Assembly: GCF_001571145.1 (NCBI RefSeq)
Contig: NZ_BCTF01000016.1
Span: 1 to 64,000 of the forward strand
From: Hydrogenophaga flava NBRC 102514
GTDB taxonomy: Bacteria > Pseudomonadota > Gammaproteobacteria > Burkholderiales > Burkholderiaceae_C
DNA: 64,000 bases
Direction of reading: 5' to 3'
Shown here: positions 1-8,064 of the stretch, in pieces
How the letters are laid out: the number at the start of each line of letters is the position of its first letter
Position numbering within the stretch: position 1 is the stretch's first letter
Position numbers and translations under genes: made by a program
Notes under the pieces: generated by a model
The model's input: only the letters and a program-made list of their open reading frames with translations
The model's database searches: none
Told to the model about the DNA's origin: nothing

Positions 1-106
1 GAAGAGATGGATTTGCAACAGTTTGTACGGTTTTTTCCAGTGTGCAGCGCGCGGCACCTGCGCTTAGAGTAAATTTCAAGGTTCGGTCTATACCGCATTG
101 ATTTTG

Positions 107-556
107 ATGGAAAAATCGCTTCCCCCGATCCCAGCAAAACGCTACTTCACCATTGGGGAAGTGGGCGAGTTGTGTGGTGTCAAGCCGCATGTGCTGCGCT
201 ACTGGGAGCAGGAGTTCACCCAATTGCGCCCGATGAAGAGGCGCGGCAACCGACGCTACTACCAGCACCACGAAGTGCTCATGATCCGGCGGATCCGGGA
301 GTTGCTGTACGACCAAGGCTTCACCATCAGTGGAGCCCGCAACAAGCTTCAGGAGCTGGTGCAGGCCGAGCGGGACAGGCGCCGTGCGCAAGATGATGAT
401 TTCGCCGATTCGGTCGGATACGACGTCCTGGGGGATGCTGAGGACGAGCTGTCGGTCGAGGCCGTCCCTGCGGTTCCCGAGCAACCCTCGGCAGCGTTGC
501 TGGGTGTGCGGCGGGAATTGCTCGAAATCCGAGAGCTTCTTACTTCGCCAGTGTGA
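107..556 (+). CDS. MerR-family transcriptional regulator
   Basis: This is a 149-aa DNA-binding regulator. The N-terminal winged helix-turn-helix of the MerR family is plain: about residues 13-80 carry [20 protein letters not shown], then RGNRRYY and a second helix ([13 protein letters not shown]). The C-terminal third is acidic and has no cysteine or metal motif, so no effector can be named. I chose the ATG at 107 over a TTG at 98 because family members start just before the [10 protein letters not shown] segment. From family knowledge, close homologues in Burkholderiales lie directly behind ihfA; the 106 bases upstream show no recognisable gene end. The gene is followed by tRNA-Pro. The family call is sure; the target genes are unknown. 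Confidence 0.85.
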   Translation: MEKSLPPIPAKRYFTIGEVGELCGVKPHVLRYWEQEFTQLRPMKRRGNRRYYQHHEVLMIRRIRELLYDQGFTISGARNKLQELVQAERDRRRAQDDDFADSVGYDVLGDAEDELSVEAVPAVPEQPSAALLGVRRELLEIRELLTSPV

Positions 557-574
557 ATTGCTCTATTTGCACGC

Positions 575-580
575 TATAAT
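575..580 (+). promoter_or_regulatory. -10 element of the tRNA-Pro promoter
   Basis: A perfect TATAAT lies 11 bases before the mature tRNA 5' end, just behind the merR stop codon. No good -35 hexamer stands 16-18 bases upstream, so only the -10 box is claimed. Confidence 0.55.
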
Positions 581-591
581 GCAAGGCTTGT

Positions 592-668
592 CGGCGTGTA
601 GCGCAGCCTGGTAGCGCACTTGCATGGGGTGCAAGGGGTCGCGAGTTCGAATCCCGCCACGCCGACCA
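592..668 (+). tRNA. tRNA-Pro (anticodon GGG)
   Basis: The sequence folds as a full cloverleaf. The 7-bp acceptor stem is CGGCGTG/CACGCCG with discriminator A and an encoded CCA end. The D arm is GCGC/GCGC. The anticodon stem CTTGC/GCAAG encloses loop ATGGGGT, giving anticodon GGG, which reads CCC proline codons. The T arm carries the GTTCGAATC consensus. It has its own TATAAT upstream and a hairpin terminator downstream. Confidence 0.97.
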
Positions 669-675
669 TTTATTG

Positions 676-708
676 AAAAGCCCGCAATCGAAAGATTGCG
701 GGCTTTTT
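676..708. terminator. Bidirectional intrinsic terminator
   Basis: A perfect 14-bp stem (676-689 with 694-707) has a GAAA loop and a T run on the plus strand, ending tRNA-Pro transcription. The A tract at the left base gives a shorter T run on the minus strand, so it can also serve the convergent NUDIX gene. Confidence 0.9.
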
Positions 709-720
709 CATTTCTGTCGG

Positions 721-1275
721 TCAGGCAATGTCGATGGTGTGAAAGTCGAAATGCCCTTGGCGGCGATCAGCGAAATAGCGCTCCAGGGTTTCACGGACGG
801 TGCGGAAGGCGATCTCGTCCCAGGGGATCTGTTCTTCCGTGAACAGGCGGGCCTCGATGGTTTCAACGCCTGGGTCGAAGCGGTCGTTGAGCAACCGTGC
901 CCGGTAGTACATGTGGACCTGACCCACGCGCGAGACATTCATCAGCGTGAACAGTGGTCCGAGCTCGATGCTGGCGCCGGCTTCTTCGATGGTTTCGCGC
1001 TGTGCACCCTCGGCAGTGGTTTCACCCAACTCCATGAAGCCGGCCGGCAACGTCCACTTGCCTCGCCGCGGTTCGATGTTGCGCAGGCACAGCAGCACCT
1101 GGGCTCCGTCCTCTCCCCAGACCGGCACGGTGCCGACCACGTTGAGCGGGTTTTCATAGTGCACGGTGGCGCATGCGGTGCAGACCGCGCGGGGCTTGGT
1201 GTCCCCATCGTCGGGCAGGCGGTAGACCACGGGTGCGCCGCATTGGCGGCAGTGCTGGATCGGGCTGCGAAACAT
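721..1275 (-). CDS. NUDIX hydrolase with N-terminal zinc ribbon
   Basis: This 184-aa protein is probably a cytosolic pyrophosphohydrolase of the NudC-like/ADP-ribose type. Two CxxC pairs (CRQC near residue 9 and CTAC near 32) form a zinc ribbon. The NUDIX box follows at about residues 80-102 (GFMELGETTAEGAQ, then RETIEEAG), with all the metal-binding glutamates of GX5EX7REUXEEXGU present. The NUDIX class is certain, but the substrate cannot be read from sequence. It faces the tRNA-Pro terminator and is isolated from the upstream catabolic operon by the hairpin at 1296-1323. Confidence 0.9.
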   Translation of the reverse strand: MFRSPIQHCRQCGAPVVYRLPDDGDTKPRAVCTACATVHYENPLNVVGTVPVWGEDGAQVLLCLRNIEPRRGKWTLPAGFMELGETTAEGAQRETIEEAGASIELGPLFTLMNVSRVGQVHMYYRARLLNDRFDPGVETIEARLFTEEQIPWDEIAFRTVRETLERYFADRRQGHFDFHTIDIA

Positions 1276-1295
1276 GGCGTCGAGTGTAGGGGCTG

Positions 1296-1323
1296 AACAA
1301 AAAGGGCTCCCTTGGGAGCCCTT
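1296..1323 (-). terminator. Intrinsic terminator of the Rieske/TRAP operon
   Basis: A 10-bp stem AAGGGCTCCC/GGGAGCCCTT (1302-1311 with 1314-1323) has a 2-nt loop. It is followed on the minus strand by a T-rich run. It sits 17 bases after the stop of the TRAP binding protein gene and marks the end of that operon. Confidence 0.85.
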
Positions 1324-1339
1324 GTGAAGCCAACGGTTG

Positions 1340-2398
1340 TCAGGCTTTCTTCGTGGTGGCCTTACCGTGCTTCTCGATCAGGGCCTTGGCGGTGTCCAGC
1401 AACTGCTTGCCGTTGAAGCCGCGCTTGTCCATGTCCTGCATCCACTCGACTTCGACCAGTCGCGCCTTGCGCTTGAACTCCTGGGCCTCGGTCGCTGGGA
1501 TGGAGTGGATGGTGTTGCCTTGCTTGACCGCCGCCTCGCGACCGGGAACGTCTCCGCCCTGCTGCACCTTGCCCAGCCAGCCGGAGGTTTCGATGCCCGA
1601 GTTCTTGTCGATGATGGCCTTGAGGTCGGGCGGCAGCGAGGCGTACTTGGCCTTGTTCATCGCCATGATGAATGTGGTGGTGTACAGCGCACCGCCCGCC
1701 GGGTCGAACTCGCTGTGGAACTTGGTGAGCTCGTGCACCTTGACCGAGGGCACCACCTCCCAGGGAATCACGCAGCCGTTGATCACGCCTTTGGACAGCG
1801 CGTCGGGGATTTGCGGCAGCGGCATGCCCACCGGCGTGGCGCCCAGGTAGCCCAGCATCTTGGTGATCTGCCGGGTGGGGCCGCGCACCTTGGAGCCCTG
1901 CAGGTCAGCTGCGGTCTTCACCAGCTTGTCGCGCATGTGGAACATGCCGGGGCCATGCACCTGCAGTGCGATGGGGTGCACCTCCTTGAATTCATCCGCG
2001 GCGACGGTTTGCACATATTCCCAGTAGGCACGGGAAGTCGCTTCGGCGTTGTTCATCATGAAGGGCAGCTCGAACACCTCGATGCGCGGGAAGCGGCCCG
2101 GCGTGTTGCCCGGCAGGGTCCAGACGATGTCCACCACGCCGTCCTTGGCCTGGTCGTAGAGCTGCACCGGCGAGCCGCCCAGCTGCATCGCCGGGTAGGC
2201 CTCGAACTTGATGCGGCCATCGGAGTCCTTGGTGACCTTATCCATCCAGGCCTTGTGCATGTTCAGCCACACGTTGGACTGTGGCGCCATGAAGGTGTGG
2301 AACTTGAGGGTCACGCTTTGCTGGGCAAGGCCGACGAGGGCGGGTGCGCCGAAGGCGACGGCGGCACCGGATTGCAGCAGGGTTCTGCGCTGGATCAT
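1340..2398 (-). CDS. TRAP transporter substrate-binding protein (DctP family)
   Basis: This 352-aa periplasmic solute-binding protein would deliver an organic acid to a TRAP permease. The N-terminus carries a signal peptide with twin arginine (QRRTLL, then a hydrophobic stretch to about residue 26), suggesting Tat export. The body matches the DctP fold, with LKFHTFMAPQS at the start and a conserved arginine region near RGPTRQITKMLG. A Shine-Dalgarno AGGAG precedes the ATG. It is the last gene of a minus-strand run with oxygenase and ligase genes. No DctQ or DctM membrane subunit is nearby, so it must use a permease encoded elsewhere. The ligand is probably an aromatic or related carboxylate, by context only. 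Confidence 0.87.
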   Translation of the reverse strand: MIQRRTLLQSGAAVAFGAPALVGLAQQSVTLKFHTFMAPQSNVWLNMHKAWMDKVTKDSDGRIKFEAYPAMQLGGSPVQLYDQAKDGVVDIVWTLPGNTPGRFPRIEVFELPFMMNNAEATSRAYWEYVQTVAADEFKEVHPIALQVHGPGMFHMRDKLVKTAADLQGSKVRGPTRQITKMLGYLGATPVGMPLPQIPDALSKGVINGCVIPWEVVPSVKVHELTKFHSEFDPAGGALYTTTFIMAMNKAKYASLPPDLKAIIDKNSGIETSGWLGKVQQGGDVPGREAAVKQGNTIHSIPATEAQEFKRKARLVEVEWMQDMDKRGFNGKQLLDTAKALIEKHGKATTKKA

Positions 2399-2482
2399 GT
2401 TGTGGCTCCTATGGTTTCTGGAACAGCGGATCAGAGGCGTTCCATTCTAGGGAGCGGCTTCTGGGGGTTTACCCTTGCCGAA

Positions 2483-3178
2483 TCACGCCACGTGCACCGT
2501 AATGCCCGTGAGCCCTTCGACACCGCCGCTCATGGTGTCGCCGCTGACCACGGCCGCCACACCTTCGGGCGTGCCGGTGTAGATCAGGTCGCCGGGCTGC
2601 AGTTCCCAGGCTGCGGAAAGGTGCTCGATGGTTTCCGCGATGTTCCAGATGAGCTTCGAGACGTTGCTGCGCTGACGGTCTGCGCCGTTGACCTGGACCC
2701 AGATCGCTGCGGTGGCGATGTCACCGGCCTCGGCAGCGGGGGTGATAGGGCCGATGGGCGCGGACTGGTCGAAGGCCTTGCCGATGCACCAGGGGCGGCC
2801 CTGTTTTTTCATGTCGTTCTGGAGGTCCCTGCGGGTCATGTCCAGACCCACGGCGTAGCCGTAGATGTGGCTGGCGGCATCGGCCGCCTTGATGTTCCGT
2901 CCACCCCGGCCGATGGCGACGACCAGCTCGATCTCGTGGTGCAGGTTGCCGGTGAGCGACGGGTAGGGGATGGTGGCGGTCTGTCCGGCTTCGGCCACCA
3001 CGATGGCGTCGGCCGGTTTGAGGAAGAAGAACGGTGGCTCTCGGCCGGTGAAGCCCATTTCCTTGGCGTGTTCTTCGTAGTTGCGGCCCACGCAGTAGAT
3101 GCGGTGCACGGGAAAGCTGTCGGCGCGGCCCACCACGGGCACAGAGACGACGGCGGGCGGGGCGAAGGTGTAGCTCAT
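2483..3178 (-). CDS. Fumarylacetoacetate hydrolase (FAH) family protein
   Basis: This 231-aa enzyme belongs to the FAH superfamily, which hydrolyses or decarboxylates beta-diketo acids with a divalent metal. The diagnostic start IYCVGRNYEEHAKEMG lies near residue 28. The metal-binding acids are in the HHEIELVVAIG segment (about 86-96) and in GLDMTRRD (about 112-119). GTPEGVAAV closes the fold. Its length fits short FAHD1-like members rather than true FAH. It lies 23 bases after the ferredoxin gene. Candidate roles are acylpyruvate hydrolase, oxaloacetate decarboxylase, or a step behind the neighbouring oxygenase; sequence alone does not decide. Confidence 0.88.
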   Translation of the reverse strand: MSYTFAPPAVVSVPVVGRADSFPVHRIYCVGRNYEEHAKEMGFTGREPPFFFLKPADAIVVAEAGQTATIPYPSLTGNLHHEIELVVAIGRGGRNIKAADAASHIYGYAVGLDMTRRDLQNDMKKQGRPWCIGKAFDQSAPIGPITPAAEAGDIATAAIWVQVNGADRQRSNVSKLIWNIAETIEHLSAAWELQPGDLIYTGTPEGVAAVVSGDTMSGGVEGLTGITVHVA

Positions 3179-3201
3179 CGGTGACCTTTCAGGGTTCTGG
3201 G

Positions 3202-3531
3202 TCAGTGTTGCGAGACAGGCAGGCGGACCACCAGGCCATCGAGCTCCGGCGTCAGCCGGACCTGACAGCTCAGCCGGCTGCCGGCCTCAACCGGGCTGGC
3301 CGCGAAATCGAGCATGTCGGTTTCGTCGGCCACCGGTTTGGGCAGCTTCTCGGCCCAGGGGCTGTCGATCATGACGTGGCAGGTGGCGCAGGTGAGCACG
3401 CCGCCGCAGTCGGCTTCGATTCCGTGGACATCGGAATCGACGGCGGCTTTCATCAAGCTCTGGCCGGTGGCGGCGGTGATGGTTTTTTCGGTCTGGTCGG
3501 CGTGGACGAAACGGATGTGGATGGTGCTCAT
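3202..3531 (-). CDS. [2Fe-2S] plant-type ferredoxin
   Basis: This is a 109-aa electron carrier. The cluster ligands follow the plant/adrenodoxin pattern: Cys42, Cys48 and Cys51 in DCGGVLTCATC, and a fourth Cys near 86 in RLSCQV. The MLDFAASPVEAGSRLSCQ stretch is typical of ferredoxins serving oxygenases or cytochrome P450s. The gene lies 17 bases after the glutamine-synthetase-like gene in the same operon, so it is the probable donor to the Rieske oxygenase. No ferredoxin reductase is encoded nearby. This is distinct from the isc ferredoxin at 43.5 kb. Confidence 0.92.
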   Translation of the reverse strand: MSTIHIRFVHADQTEKTITAATGQSLMKAAVDSDVHGIEADCGGVLTCATCHVMIDSPWAEKLPKPVADETDMLDFAASPVEAGSRLSCQVRLTPELDGLVVRLPVSQH

Positions 3532-3548
3532 GTGAAAAAAGAAGTGGA

Positions 3549-5027
3549 TCAGTAGCGGCTGAAGTATTCGCGCCGCTCGAAGTCGGTCTTGTCCTGGGCG
3601 TCGGCGTGGCGATTGATTTCGGACTGCTTGATGCGGCAGAAGTGCTCGACCACCGCAGCGCCCAGTCCGTTCATCAGCGCCTCGTCGGCCCGCAGGGCGG
3701 CCAGGGCATCGCCCAGGTTGTCCGGCAGGCGAGCGTGGCCGGTGGCGTAGGGATTGTCGGTGGCAGGCGGTGGTTCCAGGCCGCGCAGCAGACCGTCCAG
3801 CCCGGCATGGATCTGGGATGCCATGTAGAGGTAGGGGTTGGCTGCGGGCTCGCCGATGCGGTTTTCAATCCGGGTGGCGGGGTCGCCTGCGGCGCCCACC
3901 ACGGGCAACATCGCGCCGCGGTTGTCCTGGCCCCAGAGAATGTGCTGCGGCGCCAGGGCGTTGGGGCGAAAACGGCCAAATCCGTTGATGGTGGGGGTAC
4001 ACAGCGCGGTCATGCCCGGTGCATGCGCCAGCAGGCCGGCCAGCCAGTGGGCGCCGGCGTCCGAAAGGGTGTGGCGGGCGTCGCGCACCGTGCTGCCCTC
4101 GGCGGGCACTGTGCGCTCGCAACCGTTGCGGCCGCTGTCGCGCTCCACCAGCGACTGGTGCAGGTGCCAGCCGCTGGACATGATGTGGGGGAAGGGCGGG
4201 CGGCACATGAAGGTGGCCAGGTAGCCGGCGCGGCGCAGTGCCTGTCGCACGCCGTTGCGGAACAGCACCATCTGGTCGGCGGCGGTCAGCGCGTCGGTGG
4301 CGTCGAAGACTGCCTCGACCTGGCTCGGGCCCAGCTCGATCTCCAGCGACTGCAGCGGCAGACCCAGTGCCTGGGCGGTCTGCATCACGATGCGCAGCGG
4401 CTCGTCGGCCATGTCCATCATGGCCTCGGCCTGCAGGTTGTAGCCGGGGTGGATCATCTGGATCGTCGGTGGCATTCCGGGCCAGCCTGCGAGTTCGGGA
4501 TCGAGCTGAGGTGCTTCGTCGGTGATGCGGTAGATGTGAAATTCGACCTCCAGGCCGGTCTTGAGGCCGAAGCCGGCCATCGAAAGCCTGGACAGGGCCT
4601 GCTGCAGGACGTGCCGGCTGTCCAGCGTCACCGGCGTTCCGTTGCCGTACCAGGGCTGGCAGCGCAACCAGCCCGTGCCCGCGCTCCAGGGCAGCAGGGT
4701 GAAGCTCTCGGGGTCGGGCAGCAGCATCAGGTTGGAGGCGCCGGCGAACCCGGTCAGGCCTTCGGTACCCCCAGCCTCGAACACCTTCCAGGCGGTGTGA
4801 TCCGAGGTGTCCTTGAGCATCATGGTGCCGACCATGCCGACGCCGTCGCGCAGGGCCCTGACCGCGGCGTGCGTCATCAGGGTCTTGCCGCGCAACTGTC
4901 CGTGCACATCGCACCAGCCCATGCGCACGCGCTGGACGCCGCTGGACTCGATCAGCTCGGCGGCGCGCAGGCAGGCCGCTTCCCGGTGGGTGTCGTGCAG
5001 GCCGCAGCGTTCGACGAGCGACGTCAT
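3549..5027 (-). CDS. Glutamine-synthetase-family ligase (gamma-glutamyl ligase type)
   Basis: This 492-aa ATP-dependent ligase has the glutamine synthetase fold. Visible motifs are GLEVEFHIYR (metal glutamates), SSGWHLHQSL (equivalent of the GS HxxxSL segment), the GFGRFRPNAL region, and the arginine-rich TRIENRIGEPAANPYLYMAS signature. The start at 5027 overlaps the Rieske gene stop as ATGA; a longer reading frame upstream runs antisense to nothing useful and lacks GS homology. Divergent GS proteins of this type glutamylate amines, for example PuuA and the aniline proteins TdnQ/AtdA1. Its coupling to a Rieske oxygenase favours a catabolic gamma-glutamyl ligase over ammonia assimilation, though type III glutamine synthetase activity cannot be excluded. 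Confidence 0.88.
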   Translation of the reverse strand: MTSLVERCGLHDTHREAACLRAAELIESSGVQRVRMGWCDVHGQLRGKTLMTHAAVRALRDGVGMVGTMMLKDTSDHTAWKVFEAGGTEGLTGFAGASNLMLLPDPESFTLLPWSAGTGWLRCQPWYGNGTPVTLDSRHVLQQALSRLSMAGFGLKTGLEVEFHIYRITDEAPQLDPELAGWPGMPPTIQMIHPGYNLQAEAMMDMADEPLRIVMQTAQALGLPLQSLEIELGPSQVEAVFDATDALTAADQMVLFRNGVRQALRRAGYLATFMCRPPFPHIMSSGWHLHQSLVERDSGRNGCERTVPAEGSTVRDARHTLSDAGAHWLAGLLAHAPGMTALCTPTINGFGRFRPNALAPQHILWGQDNRGAMLPVVGAAGDPATRIENRIGEPAANPYLYMASQIHAGLDGLLRGLEPPPATDNPYATGHARLPDNLGDALAALRADEALMNGLGAAVVEHFCRIKQSEINRHADAQDKTDFERREYFSRY

Positions 5028-6409
5028 TTGGCGCCAGCCAGCAGCGTCTGTGCCGGTTCGACTGCGCTTGACCACGGCGCACCCTCGCGCTTGTCGCGCA
5101 CCGCGCGTTGCCACCAGTCCTGCCAGCCCTGGGCAGGTGCGATGCCGTCGACCGTGTCGGGCCCGGTGATGCCAGCGGCCTGGGCCGCATCGCCGATGCC
5201 TGGCGCCGTACCGCCCTGCGCCACGGTGTCCATGGCCTGCAGCAGCAGGCGGCGGTGGGCCATGATGACCTTGTCGGTCGTGCCCAGGTGCTCGCGCGTG
5301 CGGTCCTGTATGGCACCCATGCTCTCGCAGGCCCACTGGTCGTGCACGTTGATGTCGTCCTCGCCCATGCCCAGGAAGGTGCGGTTCTGCTGCTCCTCGG
5401 GGTTGAAGCCCCACTGGTTCCAGCGCCCAGCCTTGGGGATGTAGTCGGGCAGTGTCACGGCCTTCAGCCGCTGCTGGCGCATGGTGGCCTTGTCCACCGG
5501 CGCATCGAAGCTGGTGAAGAAGGCATACCAGTAGTTGCGGGTGTCGTCCACCGGCACATGCATCTGCGTGATCGTCACGGTCTCCGACAGCGGGATCACG
5601 AAGGTCTGCGGGAACACGTCGTTGGTCACCCGCACATGGGTCAGCGCCTCGTTCAGCGGGCGCAGTGCGGTCAGCTGCAGCCCCCAGGGCTGCTGGGTGA
5701 AGGAGATCTCGGGCTGGTCGAACTCGCGCATCACGCGCGTCATTGGCCAGCGTTCGCCACCGATGTCACCCGCGCTGGCGCCGCGGAACTGCTTGCCGTA
5801 GCTGCCTTCCAGCGGGGCGTCGTTGAAGAAGCGGTGCAGGTAGGAGGCATGCGCCGGGTCAATACCGACCTCGAAAGCCTGCAGCCAGTTGCAATGCCAA
5901 AGACCTTTGAAAACAAAGCTGTGCGAAGCAGGGGCGACGAAACAGTCCAGCGCAGGGAAGGGCGGAGGTGTCTGACCCTCCGGACCGAGCCAGGCGAACA
6001 GCGCGCCCGCCTTTTCGACCAACGGGTAGCTGCGCTGCCGGATGCGCTGGCAGAGCGTGCTGCCCGCAGGTTCCGCAGGGGTCTCGGTGCACTGACCGCT
6101 CACGTCGAACTTCCAGCCATGGAAGGGGCAGCGCAGGCCGTCGCCTTCGTTGCGGCCATAGGCCAGGTCGGCGCCGCGGTGTGGGCAGTCGCGGTCCAGC
6201 AGGCCGAAGCGCCCCTGGGCGTCCTTGAACAGCACGAAGTCCTGGCCCAGCAGCTTCACTGCCTTGACCGGGCGGATCGCCATCGGCGGGTCCAGCGCCG
6301 GATCGAACTCGTCCAGCATGGCCACAGGTTGCCAGTAGCGCCGCAGCAATTCGCCCCCGGGGGTGCCGGGACCGACCTGGGTCAGGCGCTGGTTCTGTTC
6401 TGCTTTCAT
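5024..6409 (-). CDS. Rieske non-haem iron oxygenase, alpha subunit
   Basis: This 461-aa enzyme is an aromatic-ring hydroxylase or O-demethylase. The Rieske cluster ligands are CPHRG (C-x-H) and CPFHGW (C-x2-H) about 20 residues apart, near residues 75-100. The mononuclear iron site is in FEVGIDPAHASYLH (Asp and two His). The start at 6409 is chosen over an ORF start at 6511 because GGAGA stands 8 bases upstream and homologues begin with this KAEQNQRLTQVGPGTPGGE region. The family resembles phthalate dioxygenase and LigX-like O-demethylases, which are alpha-only enzymes. It is first in an operon with a GS-like ligase, ferredoxin, FAH protein and TRAP binding protein. The substrate is unknown. 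Confidence 0.9.
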   Translation of the reverse strand: MKAEQNQRLTQVGPGTPGGELLRRYWQPVAMLDEFDPALDPPMAIRPVKAVKLLGQDFVLFKDAQGRFGLLDRDCPHRGADLAYGRNEGDGLRCPFHGWKFDVSGQCTETPAEPAGSTLCQRIRQRSYPLVEKAGALFAWLGPEGQTPPPFPALDCFVAPASHSFVFKGLWHCNWLQAFEVGIDPAHASYLHRFFNDAPLEGSYGKQFRGASAGDIGGERWPMTRVMREFDQPEISFTQQPWGLQLTALRPLNEALTHVRVTNDVFPQTFVIPLSETVTITQMHVPVDDTRNYWYAFFTSFDAPVDKATMRQQRLKAVTLPDYIPKAGRWNQWGFNPEEQQNRTFLGMGEDDINVHDQWACESMGAIQDRTREHLGTTDKVIMAHRRLLLQAMDTVAQGGTAPGIGDAAQAAGITGPDTVDGIAPAQGWQDWWQRAVRDKREGAPWSSAVEPAQTLLAGAK

Positions 6410-6492
6410 GGGCGCGTCTCCTGCTTGGGGTGGCAAAACATTAACCGATTTCTGCCGCCTCGAAGCGGCCTGGGGCGGTGTATCGTGGAGCC

Positions 6493-8064
6493 ATGGAGAC
6501 ACCTGAGACATCCACCCCCGGCGCAGGTGCCGGCCTGACGCTGCGCCGTGTGGCGATCGACACCTGGCGCGAAAACGTGGCCTACCTGCACCGCGACTGC
6601 GCGGTGGTGCGGGCCGAGGGCTTCCAGGCCCTCTCCAAGGTCGAGGTGCGCGCCAACGGGCGCAGCATTCTGGCCACGCTCAACGTGGTCGACGATCCGG
6701 CGCTGGTGGGTTGTCAGCAGATCGGTGTGTCCGAGGATGCGTTTGCGCAGCTTGAGGTGGCCGAGGGCCATCCGGCGTCGGTGACGCAGGCCGAGCCGCC
6801 GGCCTCGATCCCGGCCCTGTTCCGCAAGATCAATGGCGAGCGGCTCAGCCGCGACGACTTTCACGCCATCGTCGGCGACATCGCCCGCCACCGCTATTCC
6901 AAGATCGAGCTCACCGCTTTTGTCGTGGCCTGCAACCGCAGCGAGCTGGACCGGGAGGAGGTCTCGTTCCTGACCGAGGCCATGGTGGCCAGCGGGCGGC
7001 GGCTGGACTGGCGCGAGTCGCTGGTGGTGGACAAGCACTGCATCGGTGGCATTCCCGGCAACCGCACCTCGATGCTGGTGGTGCCCATCGTCGCGGCCTA
7101 CGGCCTGGTCTTTCCCAAGACATCCTCGCGCGCCATCACCTCGCCGGCTGGCACGGCCGACACGATGGAGGTGCTGGCCAATGTGGAGCTGCCGTTCGAC
7201 CGGCTGACCGACATCGTGCGCGACCACCGGGGCTGTCTGGCCTGGGGCGGCACGGCCGACCTGTCGCCGGCCGACGATGTGCTGATCTCCGTCGAGCGGC
7301 CGCTGGCGCTCGATTCGCCGGGGCAGATGGTGGCTTCCATCCTGTCCAAGAAGATGGCCGCTGGCGCCACGCACCTGGTGCTGGACATTCCCATCGGCCC
7401 CACCGCCAAGGTGCGCTCCATGCCCGAGGCGCAGAAGCTGCGCCGCCTGTTCGAGTACGTCGCGCAGCGCCTGCACCTGTCGCTGGACGTGGTCATCACC
7501 GATGGCCGCCAGCCGGTGGGCCGCGGCATCGGCCCGGCGCTGGAGGCGCGCGACGTGATGCGCGTGCTGGAGAACGACCCGGAGGCGCCGGACGACCTGC
7601 GGCAGAAGTCGCTGCGGCTGGCGGGGCGTCTGATTGAGTGCAGCCCGGATGTGCGTGGTGGTCAGGGCTATGCGATTGCGCGAGACATCCTGGAATCGGG
7701 CCGGGCGCTCAGCCGCATGCAAGCCATCATCGCGGCGCAGGGCTCGCACGGTTTCGATCACCACCATCCGGCGCTCGGGGCGCTGACCCTGGAGGTGCCC
7801 GCGACCACCGATGGCGTCGTGATCGGCGTCGACAACCTGCAGATAGCCCAGATCGCGCGACTGGCCGGCGCGCCCAAGGTCAAGGGCGCTGGCGTGGACC
7901 TGATGTGCCGGCTCGGCGACACGGTGTGCGCCGGCCAGGTGCTCTACCGCATCCACGCCGACTACCCGTCCGACCTGCACTTCGCACGCCACGCCGTGGA
8001 GCGGCACTGCGGGGTCTCGCTGGGTACGGCCGCCCAGATTCCCCAGGTTTTTGTGGAGTCCTGA
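6493..8064 (+). CDS. AMP-phosphorylase-like member of the thymidine phosphorylase family
   Basis: This 523-aa nucleoside/nucleotide phosphorylase has an N-terminal double-psi-like extension (about 1-95), then the catalytic DeoA-type domains. The phosphate-site segments [18 protein letters not shown] and [18 protein letters not shown] match the AMP phosphorylase branch, known from archaeal nucleotide salvage, rather than Escherichia coli DeoA. That branch splits NMPs with phosphate to a base and ribose 1,5-bisphosphate. The ATG at 6493 is preceded by GGAG with short spacing; a GTG at 6478 is an alternative start. It is divergent from the Rieske operon and overlaps the next gene by one base, so the two are co-translated. 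The substrate is inferred. Confidence 0.82.
   Translation: METPETSTPGAGAGLTLRRVAIDTWRENVAYLHRDCAVVRAEGFQALSKVEVRANGRSILATLNVVDDPALVGCQQIGVSEDAFAQLEVAEGHPASVTQAEPPASIPALFRKINGERLSRDDFHAIVGDIARHRYSKIELTAFVVACNRSELDREEVSFLTEAMVASGRRLDWRESLVVDKHCIGGIPGNRTSMLVVPIVAAYGLVFPKTSSRAITSPAGTADTMEVLANVELPFDRLTDIVRDHRGCLAWGGTADLSPADDVLISVERPLALDSPGQMVASILSKKMAAGATHLVLDIPIGPTAKVRSMPEAQKLRRLFEYVAQRLHLSLDVVITDGRQPVGRGIGPALEARDVMRVLENDPEAPDDLRQKSLRLAGRLIECSPDVRGGQGYAIARDILESGRALSRMQAIIAAQGSHGFDHHHPALGALTLEVPATTDGVVIGVDNLQIAQIARLAGAPKVKGAGVDLMCRLGDTVCAGQVLYRIHADYPSDLHFARHAVERHCGVSLGTAAQIPQVFVES

Noticed and set aside
1..106. End of ihfA at the left window edge
   Set aside because: Synteny would suggest it, but no ihfA C-terminal sequence can be read in these bases in any frame.
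592..668. tRNA-Pro as an island attachment site
   Set aside because: Both flanks are ordinary genes, and no partial tRNA copy or integrase is nearby.
3606..5444. 612-codon plus-strand frame across the GS-like gene
   Set aside because: No recognisable domains; the minus strand encodes the GS-like ligase and the Rieske protein with conserved motifs.
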